64,000 nucleotides of DNA from an uncultured Eubacteriales bacterium (lineage in GTDB: Bacteria > Bacillota > Clostridia > Peptostreptococcales > Anaerovoracaceae), in NCBI GenBank assembly GCA_902773665.1, contig CACYFF010000002.1, positions 1 through 64,000 of the forward strand. The letters are read 5' to 3'. A program made the translations under genes and the position numbers. Numbering within the stretch: the first letter of the stretch is position 1; every line of letters begins with the position of its first letter. Below are positions 15,057-22,462 of this stretch, piece by piece. The notes beneath the pieces were generated by a model that had not been told where the DNA came from, searched no databases, and saw nothing but the letters and a program-made list of their open reading frames with translations.

Positions 15057-15392
15057 TTACAGGGATTCTTCGATCTTTTCTCCGACTTCTTCCACTTTCT
15101 CGGCTGCATCTTCTTCGACCTTGCCGACAGTGTTCTTGACGGCTTCGATGCGCTCCTTTAGCGCCGCGATGTTGGCGTTGAGTTCTTCGATCTTGCCCTT
15201 TTCTTCGGTGAAGAACTTCTCCAGATATTCGGGATGCTCTTCGAAGAGCTTCTTGCCCATCTCGGTATAAACGCCCTTAATGTCGCTCTCGGCGGAGCTG
15301 ATCTTCATCTTGAGCTTTGCGATCTCAGCGGTATCGGCGGCTTTGTCGCCCAGGTTTTTTGCGGTAGATTTCAGACTGTCAAGGAAAGACAT
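15057..15392 (-). CDS. Coiled-coil protein of unknown function
   Basis: The 111-residue, highly charged, almost fully helical protein (MSFLDSLKSTAKNLGDKAAD, then a long stretch rich in Glu, Lys and Ala) shows heptad-like periodicity over residues ~25-100. There is no signal peptide. The opening resembles small cytoplasmic proteins often found with zinc-ribbon or stress genes in Firmicutes, but I cannot name a family. It is divergently transcribed from the enolase-superfamily gene, 116 bp away, and ends at a strong terminator. Confidence 0.65.
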   Translation of the reverse strand: MSFLDSLKSTAKNLGDKAADTAEIAKLKMKISSAESDIKGVYTEMGKKLFEEHPEYLEKFFTEEKGKIEELNANIAALKERIEAVKNTVGKVEEDAAEKVEEVGEKIEESL

Positions 15393-15508
15393 AGTTGCAC
15401 CTCCATTTATAAAAATTCAGTTAACGATTACAAGTTGCTATCTATATTATAAAACCTTGCGCCGTATTGCGCAAAGAAATAAAATAAAAAAGGTAAGGAG
15501 GTTTTTCC

Positions 15509-16648
15509 ATGAAGATCGCAGATATCAAATTACACCTTTCCGAGATCCCTCTCAGCATTCCGTATCCGTCCACCTGGAATCCAGGCAACCCGGAGACGAA
15601 GCTGTTTATTTCCATGGTGGAGGTCATTACCGACGACGGCATCCACGGTTACGCCGCGGCGTGTGACTCCTCCCAGCTCCTGGCCGGCATCTGGGACAGC
15701 CACATCAAACCCCTGGTGATCGGCAAAGAAATTACGCAGATCGAGGAGATCTCGACAGGTCTCATCAATGCCGCGCAGTACGCCTACCGCCCCTGGATCG
15801 TGGAGATCGCCATCTGGGACTGCCTGGGCAAATACTGCAATCTGCCCATCTATAAGCTGCTGGGCGGCGCCAAGGACAGAGTGCTCGCCTATGCCAGCAC
15901 CGGTTCGCTTAAGAGCACGGAAGAGCGCATCGAGGACATGGAGCGCTTTATCTCCGAAGGCTTTACGATGATGAAGCTCCGCGCGCATCACGACGATCCC
16001 TGGGAAGACCTGAAAGTGATCGAAAAGGTGATCGCTGCGGCAAACGGACGGATCCAATTCGGCGTGGACGCCAACCAGGCCTGGTTCTTCACCGGCAAGA
16101 AGAGCGTCGCCAAATGGGACCTGAAGAAGGCGATCCGCTTTGCGCACGAGCTGGAAGACCTGGGCGTCATCTGGCTGGAAGAACCCCTGCACCAGTTCGA
16201 CTATGAAGGCCTCGCGGAACTGCGGGCCAGCACATCGATCTCCATCGCCGGCGGCGAGATCAATTCCCACATGCACCAGTTCCGGGACTTCATCAAATAC
16301 GGCTGCTACGACATCTACAACACCGATCCGACCTTTGTAGGCGGCTTCCACGTGGCCCGCAAGGTGACTGCTCTCATCGAGGCGGAGAACAAGCTGCTGG
16401 CGCCCCACACCTGGACCCACGGCTACGGCCTCGCCGCATCTCTGCAGCTGGCGGCGTCCACGGACTGCTGCCCCTTCATCGAATACTGCTACGATCCTCC
16501 CGCATGGGAATACACCCAGCGCGACGTGATGCTCACCGAGCCCATCCGGGTGGACAGCGACGGCTACATTACCATGTCTCAGAAACCGGGCCTCGGCGTT
16601 GACCCGAACATGGAGCTTATCGACCGGTATTCGGTCCTAAAGTTATAA
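15509..16648 (+). CDS. Mandelate racemase/muconate lactonizing (enolase superfamily) enzyme
   Basis: The 379-residue protein has the two-domain enolase-superfamily layout: an N-terminal capping domain (LSIPYPSTWNPGNPETKLF) and a barrel with the acid-base motif MKLRA near residue 155 (K-x-R in place of K-x-K), metal ligands in FGVDANQAW, WLEEPL and GGEIN, and the catalytic-side HTWTHG. It probably abstracts an alpha proton of a carboxylate, giving racemisation, dehydration or cycloisomerisation. The substrate cannot be deduced, since no sugar-acid or dipeptide gene is adjacent. It has a good AGGAGG site and is a single-gene unit ending at a strong terminator. Confidence 0.85.
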   Translation: MKIADIKLHLSEIPLSIPYPSTWNPGNPETKLFISMVEVITDDGIHGYAAACDSSQLLAGIWDSHIKPLVIGKEITQIEEISTGLINAAQYAYRPWIVEIAIWDCLGKYCNLPIYKLLGGAKDRVLAYASTGSLKSTEERIEDMERFISEGFTMMKLRAHHDDPWEDLKVIEKVIAAANGRIQFGVDANQAWFFTGKKSVAKWDLKKAIRFAHELEDLGVIWLEEPLHQFDYEGLAELRASTSISIAGGEINSHMHQFRDFIKYGCYDIYNTDPTFVGGFHVARKVTALIEAENKLLAPHTWTHGYGLAASLQLAASTDCCPFIEYCYDPPAWEYTQRDVMLTEPIRVDSDGYITMSQKPGLGVDPNMELIDRYSVLKL

Positions 16649-16659
16649 CGGTCCTTACG

Positions 16660-16698
16660 AAACGCACGAACGCCCGGGCAGCTGCCCGGGCGTTTTTC
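16660..16698. terminator. Bidirectional terminator, second arm of the 35-bp inverted pair
   Basis: AACGCCCGGGCAGCTGCCCG and its arm-complete palindrome (16669-16694) followed by TTTTTC end the enolase-superfamily gene. It also faces proA. The unit 16660-16694 is the inverse of 15015-15049 except at one base. Confidence 0.85.
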
Positions 16699-16716
16699 TT
16701 ATGCTTTTTCACGGGG

Positions 16717-17964
16717 TCAGCGGATCTGTCCGTCTCCGCAGACATAGTATTTCCAGCTCGTGAGTTCTTCCAGCCCCATGGGTCCTCTCGCGTGCAGCTT
16801 CTGGGTGGAGATGCCGATCTCCGCACCGAGGCCGAACTCGAATCCGTCGGTAAAGCGGGTGGACGCATTCCAGTAGACCGCCGCCGCATCCACCTGATCC
16901 AGGAACTGCGCCGCGGTCTCGGCATTCGCCGTCACGATGCATTCCGAATGCTGCGTGCCGTGGGCGTTGATGAAATCGATGGCTTCCTGGGGCTCTCTGA
17001 CGGTCTTCGCCGCCAGAATGTAGTCGTTGTATTCCGTATCCCAGTCCTCTTCCGCAGCCTCTTTCGCGCGGGTGCCCAGGATGTTGCAGATCTTGGCGTC
17101 ACCGCGGATCTCCACGTTCTTTTCATCCAGCAGCGGCAGGATCTTGTTGAAGAAAGCCTCCGCGATGGACTTATGCAGCACGACGCATTCCACGGCGTTG
17201 CACACGGACGGCCGCGAGCACTTCGCGTTGTAGACGATCTTTGCCGCCATGGGGATATCCGCCTCGCTGTCCACGTAGACGTGGCACACGCCTTCTCCTG
17301 TGCGGATCACGGGAACGGACGCCTCCTTGGAGACCGACCGGATGAGCCCGGCACCGCCTCTGGGGATCAGCACGTCGATGTATCCTTCCAGATGCATCAT
17401 CTCCTTCGCGCTCTCCCGGGACGTATCCTTCACCAGGGAGACCGCATCCGCCGGCAGCCCGGCGCTCTCCAGAGCTGCGCGCATGATGCTTTCCGCGCAG
17501 GTATTGGAACGGATGGATTCCCGGCCGCCCCGCAGGATGCAGGCGTTTCCGGCCTTCAGACACAGCACGGCGGCATCCACCGCCACGTTGGGCCGCGCCT
17601 CGAAGATCATGCCGATGACCCCGAGAGGCACCCGCTTCTGCTGGATCTTTAAGCCGTTGGGCCGTTCGATCTCCTTGGTCACCGTTCCGATGGGGTCGGG
17701 CAGCGCAGCCGCCTGGCGCACGCCTTCCGCGATCCCTTCGATGCGTTCTTTCGTAAGTTTCAGCCGGTCCAGCATGGAATCGTTCATGCCTTCGGCTTTG
17801 GCCGCTTCCCAATCCGCCGCATTGGCTTCGAGCCACTCGTCCTGATGCGTGAGTAGCGCATCCGCGATCGCGAGCAGCGCCTTGTTCTTCGTTTCGGTAT
17901 CGGCCAGCGCCATCTTCGCTGCAGCCAGTTTGGCCGCTGCGCCCTGCTCCTGTAAAACTGTCAT
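16717..17964 (-). CDS. proA: Gamma-glutamyl phosphate reductase
   Basis: The 415-residue aldehyde-dehydrogenase-fold enzyme reduces glutamyl-5-phosphate to glutamate semialdehyde in proline synthesis. Length is typical. Visible motifs are the RVPLGVIGMIFEARPNV cofactor entry, LRGGRESIRSN, the catalytic Cys in NAKCSRPSVCNAVE near residue 245, and the GLGAEIGISTQKLHARGPMG C-terminal signature. It follows proB by one base, so the two are translated from one message. It is the last gene of the ilvB-ilvN-proB-proA operon. Confidence 0.95.
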   Translation of the reverse strand: MTVLQEQGAAAKLAAAKMALADTETKNKALLAIADALLTHQDEWLEANAADWEAAKAEGMNDSMLDRLKLTKERIEGIAEGVRQAAALPDPIGTVTKEIERPNGLKIQQKRVPLGVIGMIFEARPNVAVDAAVLCLKAGNACILRGGRESIRSNTCAESIMRAALESAGLPADAVSLVKDTSRESAKEMMHLEGYIDVLIPRGGAGLIRSVSKEASVPVIRTGEGVCHVYVDSEADIPMAAKIVYNAKCSRPSVCNAVECVVLHKSIAEAFFNKILPLLDEKNVEIRGDAKICNILGTRAKEAAEEDWDTEYNDYILAAKTVREPQEAIDFINAHGTQHSECIVTANAETAAQFLDQVDAAAVYWNASTRFTDGFEFGLGAEIGISTQKLHARGPMGLEELTSWKYYVCGDGQIR

Positions 17965-17965
17965 C

Positions 17966-18766
17966 CTATTTCTCCTTTGCGGCGCAAAAGCGCGTTCCGA
18001 TGCTCTTTCCTTCCGCGATCTCGTACAGATCCTGGGGTCTCTTGCCGTTCGTGATCACCATATCGCAGCCCGCACCCATGGCGATCTGCGCGGCGGACAG
18101 CTTCGTCGCCATGCCGCCGGTGCCCCGCCAGGTGCCGGCGCCGCCAGCCATGGCAAGGATCTCGTCCGTCACCTCGTCCACCCGGGCGAGCAGCTTCGCG
18201 TCCGGATGTGTCCTCGGATCCGCATCGTACAGCCCGTCGATATCGCTCAGCAGCACCAGCAGATCCGCCTCGCACAGCTTTGCGACGATCGCCGAAAGCG
18301 TATCGTTGTCGCCCAGCACCTTGTGCTGGCCGGTCTCGATCTCGGCGGACGAAACGGAGTCGTTTTCGTTGACCACCGGGATGACCCCCATCTCCAGCAG
18401 CGCGGAGAACGTGGAGCGCAGGTGAGATGCTCTCTCTTCGTCCGCCACGTCGCCGTCCGTCAGGAGGATCTGAGCCGTGTTGCAGTTATATTCCGAAAAC
18501 AGCTTGTCGTAGATGTGCATCATGCTGCACTGCCCCACGGCCGCTGCCGCCTGCTTAAAGCGCAGCTCCTTCGGGCGCTCGGCAAGCCCCAGTTTCGCCG
18601 TTCCCACGGCGATGGCGCCGGAGCTCACGAGGATCATTTCGTTTCCTTCGCCCTTCAGATCCGCCATGGCCCGCACGAGGCGCTCCATGCTGCGCAGATC
18701 CAGGTCGCCGGATGGATGGGTCAACGTCGAAGTGCCGACCTTGACTACGATCTTCTGCTTCTTCAT
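17966..18766 (-). CDS. proB: Glutamate 5-kinase without PUA domain
   Basis: The 266-residue amino acid kinase begins MKKQKIVVKVGTSTLTHPSG and shows LVSSGAIAVG, NENDSVS, FGDNDTLSAIVA-like DNDTLSAIVAKL and the GTGGMATKLSAAQIAM segment. It phosphorylates glutamate to start proline synthesis. Enzymes such as that of E. coli are ~367 residues because of a C-terminal PUA domain. This one is the single-domain form known from several Firmicutes. The start codon overlaps the ilvN stop (ATGA), so expression is coupled to branched-chain synthesis genes. Confidence 0.95.
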   Translation of the reverse strand: MKKQKIVVKVGTSTLTHPSGDLDLRSMERLVRAMADLKGEGNEMILVSSGAIAVGTAKLGLAERPKELRFKQAAAAVGQCSMMHIYDKLFSEYNCNTAQILLTDGDVADEERASHLRSTFSALLEMGVIPVVNENDSVSSAEIETGQHKVLGDNDTLSAIVAKLCEADLLVLLSDIDGLYDADPRTHPDAKLLARVDEVTDEILAMAGGAGTWRGTGGMATKLSAAQIAMGAGCDMVITNGKRPQDLYEIAEGKSIGTRFCAAKEK

Positions 18767-19338
18767 TGCGTATTCTTTCCGTAATTGAATTCGTCGCGCT
18801 CTTTGGTCTGCTCGTCGATGGTGTACTTGCCGCGCTCCATGGCGATCATGCCGGTCCGCGCCATCTCGATAATGCCGAAGGGCTCCAGCATGTCGCGCAC
18901 CGCATCGATCTTCTTCTCGTCGCCGATGACGGAGACCGTCAGGGTCTCGTGGGAGACGTCGATGACGGACCCCCGGAAGATGTTCGCGATCTGGATGATC
19001 TCGTTGCGCTCCTCACTGGTGGCCGCGTTCAGTTTAAACAGCGCCAGCTGCCGGCGTATCGTATGGTCCTTCGTAAGCAGCTTTACGGAGTGCACGGGCA
19101 CCATCTTATTGAGCTGGGCGATCATGCGGTTGGTGTGGTTGTCGTTGGCGATCACTTCGATCGTAATGCGGGTGACCCCCGGATCGAGCACCGTGTCCGC
19201 CGCGAACGACTCGATGTTGTAGCCGTTGCGGGTAAACAGGCGGGCGATCTGGGAAAGCACGCCGGGTTTATTGTCGACGAGAACGGAGAGCGTTCTGCGT
19301 TCTTCTTTGCCCGTTTCGGGGACTCTGCTGTTCATCAT
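18763..19338 (-). CDS. ilvN: Acetolactate synthase small (regulatory) subunit
   Basis: The 191-residue protein has the N-terminal ACT domain (TLSVLVDNKPGVLSQIARLF, NGYNIESFAA) that binds valine and a C-terminal ACT-like half (VIDVSHETLTVSVIGDEKKI). It regulates and stabilises the catalytic subunit IlvB, whose gene ends 15 bp upstream. The length is nearer the longer IlvH type than the ~96-residue E. coli IlvN; ilvN is used here because of the ilvB partner. It overlaps proB by 4 bp. Confidence 0.92.
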   Translation of the reverse strand: MMNSRVPETGKEERRTLSVLVDNKPGVLSQIARLFTRNGYNIESFAADTVLDPGVTRITIEVIANDNHTNRMIAQLNKMVPVHSVKLLTKDHTIRRQLALFKLNAATSEERNEIIQIANIFRGSVIDVSHETLTVSVIGDEKKIDAVRDMLEPFGIIEMARTGMIAMERGKYTIDEQTKERDEFNYGKNTQ

Positions 19339-19353
19339 GTGCCTATCCCTCCC

Positions 19354-21072
19354 CTAGTTCAGCAAGAATTCGGTGATGTGGGTGCCGCCGTTCACCATGG
19401 GCCGCACCAGTTCGCTCTGCGCCACGGCACAGTCCACGACGTAGCCGCGGCCGGCCTTGCCCTCTTCGAGCGCTTCGGTGATGGCTTCCTTCAGTTCCTC
19501 CACGTTCGTTACGCGGCGTCCCTTCAGGCCGTAGGCCTCCGCCAGTTTGACGAAGTCCGGGCCTCTGTCCAGGATCGTGGCGCTGTAGCGGCCGTCGTAC
19601 ATCAGTTCCTGCCACTGGCGCACCATGCCCAGGCAGCCGTTGTTGAAGATGAAGGTGATGATCGGCAGTTTATAATATTCCTCCGTCGCCAGCTCGTTGC
19701 AGTTCATGCGGAACGAGCCGTCGCCGGTGATGTGGATGACGCATTTGTCCGGATTGCCGACCTTGCCGCCGATGGCCGCTCCCAGGCCGAAGCCCATGGA
19801 GCCGAAACCGCCGGACGTAAGCAGCTGTCCGGGATAGAAGAAGTGGAAATGCTGGATGGCCCACATCTGATGTTCGCCAACGTCCGTCGCTACGATGGTG
19901 TCTTCCGGCACCATGTCGCCGATGGTGGACAGGATCTGCTTCGGGGTCATTACGCCGGTGCTCTCGTCGTACTCCGTTTCCGTGGGGAAGGAGAACACGT
20001 ATTTCTTCCATTCGCTGTGGTCGTACTGGGGGATCTTCTCGATGAGCTGCTTTAAGACCATCTTGGCATCGCCGATGATGTGGTGGTCCGTCTGCACGTT
20101 CTTGTCAATCTCCGCGCGGTCCACGTCGATGTGGACGATCTTGGCGTCGCGGGCGAAGGTCGCCGGGCGCAGCGCCACGCGGTCGGAGAAACGGGTACCG
20201 ACAGCAATCAGCAGGTCGCAGCCGTCTACGGCGCGGTTCGAGGCCTGTGACCCATGCATGCCGATCATGCCGGTGGAGAGAGGATCGTCGCCGGGCATGG
20301 AGCCTCCGCCCATCAGGGTGATGGCGACAGGCGAATCCAGCTTTCTCGCGAAGGCCCGGAATTCTTCATGGGCACGGCTTCTCGTAACACCGCCGCCGCA
20401 GATGAGCATGGGCTTCTTGGACTGGGCGATCATGTCCACCAGGATGTCCACATCCTCCTTGTCCGGCTCAAACAGCCGCAGACTGGAGGAGTGGGCCCTC
20501 TTTAAAAGCCCTGCCAAAGAACCGGTGGTGCCGTGCTTCTCCCGGGGCAGATATTCGTATTCGCATTTGGCGGCGGTCACGTCCTTCAGGATGTCGATCA
20601 GAACGGGGCCGGGCCGGCCGGAACGAGCCAGCGCAAAGGCTTCGCGCACGGTATCCGCCAGCTTCTCCACGTCCGTAATGAGGAACGTAGATTTCGTAAT
20701 GGGCATCATGATGCCCACGACGTCCGCCTCCTGGAAGGCGTCCTTGCCCAGCAGATTGCCGCTCACGTTGCAGGTGATGAACACCACGGGAGAGGAATCC
20801 AGATGAGCCGTCGCAATGCCCGTCGTCAGGTTCGTAGCTCCGGGGCCGGACGTAGCCAGACATACACCCACCTTGCCGGTGGACCGGGCATAGCCGTCCG
20901 CTGCATGGGCAGCGCCTTGTTCGTGGGACGTCAGATAGTTCTTGATCTTGTCGGAATACTTGTACAGTTCGTCGTAGACGTTCAGGTTCGTTCCGCCGGG
21001 ATACCCGAACACCGTGTCAACGCCCTGCTCCAGCAGACACTCCATGAGGATCTGCGCGCCTGTCATTACCAT
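19354..21072 (-). CDS. ilvB: Acetolactate synthase large (catalytic) subunit
   Basis: The 572-residue ThDP enzyme condenses two pyruvates, or pyruvate and 2-oxobutyrate, to acetohydroxy acids. Motifs are FGYPGGTNLNVYDEL, the catalytic Glu in SHEQGAAHAADGYAR, GPGATNLTTGIA, RFSDR and the ThDP/metal motif GDGSFRMNCNEL followed by FNNGCLGMVRQWQ. The start at 21072 has GGAG at 8-nt spacing. A TTGACA-18-TACAAT promoter lies upstream, and a terminator-like hairpin begins only a few bases after the expected transcript start. It heads the operon with ilvN, proB and proA. Confidence 0.95.
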   Translation of the reverse strand: MVMTGAQILMECLLEQGVDTVFGYPGGTNLNVYDELYKYSDKIKNYLTSHEQGAAHAADGYARSTGKVGVCLATSGPGATNLTTGIATAHLDSSPVVFITCNVSGNLLGKDAFQEADVVGIMMPITKSTFLITDVEKLADTVREAFALARSGRPGPVLIDILKDVTAAKCEYEYLPREKHGTTGSLAGLLKRAHSSSLRLFEPDKEDVDILVDMIAQSKKPMLICGGGVTRSRAHEEFRAFARKLDSPVAITLMGGGSMPGDDPLSTGMIGMHGSQASNRAVDGCDLLIAVGTRFSDRVALRPATFARDAKIVHIDVDRAEIDKNVQTDHHIIGDAKMVLKQLIEKIPQYDHSEWKKYVFSFPTETEYDESTGVMTPKQILSTIGDMVPEDTIVATDVGEHQMWAIQHFHFFYPGQLLTSGGFGSMGFGLGAAIGGKVGNPDKCVIHITGDGSFRMNCNELATEEYYKLPIITFIFNNGCLGMVRQWQELMYDGRYSATILDRGPDFVKLAEAYGLKGRRVTNVEELKEAITEALEEGKAGRGYVVDCAVAQSELVRPMVNGGTHITEFLLN

Positions 21073-21096
21073 AGTCGAAACTCCTTAAAAACAAAC

Positions 21097-21167
21097 GGCG
21101 GAAGACCTATAAGGCCTTCCGCCCCATATCAAACTTCATTGTACGCTTTGACCCGCTGAAGTGTCAA
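21097..21167 (-). promoter_or_regulatory. ilvB operon promoter with a hairpin at the transcript 5' end
   Basis: TTGACA (21162-21167) and TACAAT (21138-21143) are 18 bp apart on the minus strand. The predicted start near 21131 is followed by a GGCGGAAG/CTTCCGCC hairpin (21097-21123) and GTTTGTTTTT, so the leader may stop or stabilise transcripts. No leader peptide or T-box is visible. Confidence 0.7.
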
Positions 21168-21319
21168 GCGAAAGCGCTATTTCCAACGCACGGCCGCGCC
21201 GTCGTACACGACTTCGGTCTTGTATGTCTTCGTGATGTTTTCTGCTTTTAACAGCGGCTGCAAAGGTTTGTTCCCCTATATTCCTTTCGGCGCCGGAATC
21301 CGGCGAGATATTGACTTTT

Positions 21320-21341
21320 GTGGTTAGCATACGCTAACCAC
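21320..21341. promoter_or_regulatory. Perfect dyad GTGGTTAGC-N4-GCTAACCAC
   Basis: A 9-bp perfect inverted repeat with a 4-bp centre sits between the divergent ilvB operon and the alpha/beta hydrolase gene. It looks like a dimeric repressor operator, for example of the TetR or MarR type. It is ~60 bp upstream of the hydrolase -35 box. The rest of the ~380-bp intergenic region has no clear gene, though a short frame (about 21181-21280, minus) could be a gene remnant. Confidence 0.5.
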
Positions 21342-21381
21342 CTGTCCTATTATTGCACTTTGCGCTGTTTTGGTCAAGAGA

Positions 21382-21410
21382 TTGCAGACAAAAGTCGAAC
21401 AAGGTATAAT
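21382..21410 (+). promoter_or_regulatory. Promoter of the alpha/beta hydrolase gene
   Basis: TTGCAG and TATAAT are separated by exactly 17 bp, about 45 bp upstream of the start codon. Confidence 0.65.
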
Positions 21411-21453
21411 AAAAAAGATAGGGGCGAAGGACCGTCCCGGAAGGAGACCCGAC

Positions 21454-22407
21454 ATGAAGAAAAAGACCAAGATCATCTTAACATCCGTTACGGCGTCATC
21501 CGTTACTTCCGGCCTTCTTGCGGGACTGTACGCCACATACCGCGTCGCGTTCCACTCGCCGAACGGCAATCAGAACGACGATTTCGAATACCGCTTTAAC
21601 GATCAGACCCGGCCGATGTCCTACAAGATCTTCCGCATGATCGGCGCCATGCACGCCATGGAATACGAGCGGGTGAGCGTCGAATCCTTCGACGGGCATA
21701 AACTGATCGGCCGTTACTACGAAGTGCGCAAAGGCGCCCCCTTATGCATCTGCGTCCACGGCTACCGCGGCACCCCCGCCCGGGACTTTTCCGGCGGTGC
21801 CCGCATGCTGATGGAGATGGGATACAACGTGCTGATGCCCGAGCAGAGGGCGACCGGCGAGAGCGAAGGCCACGCCATCACCTTCGGCATGAAGGAACAT
21901 AAGGACTGCAAGAGCTGGATCGACTACGCGATCCGCCGCTTCGGTACCGGCGTCAAGATCTGCCTCGTGGGCGTTTCCATGGGGGCCACCACCGTGCTGA
22001 TGAGCGCGGTAGACGGGCTGCCCGAAAACGTAAAGGGCATCGCTGCAGACTGCCCCTTCGATTCTCCGGTGGAGATCATCAAGCAGGTGGCCTGGAAGGA
22101 TTACCACATTCCACCCTTCATCGCAGGTCCTGCAGCAGGTATGGCGGCGCTGCTCTACGGGCACTTCCGCCTGGGCGGACTTACGGCGTCCGACGGCGCG
22201 GCGGCGTCTCAGGTGCCTATTCTGCTGATCCACGGCGAGGAGGACCGCTTCGTGCCCTCCTACATGAGCCAGAGAATAGCAGAGGCGAATCCGCAAATGG
22301 TCACCCGGGTCACCTTCCCCGGTGCAGGCCACGGCATCTCGTTCCTGGCGGACGAAGAAAAGTACAAGAAAGTCACCGGAGATTTCCTGAACAGGATCTT
22401 CGCGTAA
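21454..22407 (+). CDS. Membrane-anchored alpha/beta hydrolase
   Basis: The ATG at 21454 after AAGGAG gives 317 residues. An N-terminal hydrophobic stretch (IILTSVTASSVTSGLLAGLY, about residues 7-27) should anchor it with the catalytic domain outside. The fold is recognisable: CICVHGYRG oxyanion region near residue 95, nucleophile elbow GVSMGATT, a DCPFDSPVEI segment, Asp in IHGEEDRFVP and His in FPGAGHGISF. This completes a Ser-Asp-His triad of the COG1073 type. Substrate is unknown. It is a single-gene unit with its own promoter and a strong terminator. Confidence 0.85.
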   Translation: MKKKTKIILTSVTASSVTSGLLAGLYATYRVAFHSPNGNQNDDFEYRFNDQTRPMSYKIFRMIGAMHAMEYERVSVESFDGHKLIGRYYEVRKGAPLCICVHGYRGTPARDFSGGARMLMEMGYNVLMPEQRATGESEGHAITFGMKEHKDCKSWIDYAIRRFGTGVKICLVGVSMGATTVLMSAVDGLPENVKGIAADCPFDSPVEIIKQVAWKDYHIPPFIAGPAAGMAALLYGHFRLGGLTASDGAAASQVPILLIHGEEDRFVPSYMSQRIAEANPQMVTRVTFPGAGHGISFLADEEKYKKVTGDFLNRIFA

Positions 22408-22425
22408 CTACGGCGAAATAAAAAA

Positions 22426-22449
22426 CCGGACCGGGATATCCCGGTCCGG
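22426..22449. terminator. Bidirectional terminator between the hydrolase and amidohydrolase genes
   Basis: CCGGACCGGGAT/ATCCCGGTCCGG is a perfect self-complementary stem, flanked by A-run 22421-22425 and T-run 22452-22458. Confidence 0.9.
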
Positions 22450-22462
22450 CTTATTTTTTGCT

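Noticed and set aside
21097..21320. T-box riboswitch upstream of ilvB
   Set aside because: No specifier loop or conserved T-box antiterminator sequence, and the transcript starts only ~8 nt before the hairpin.
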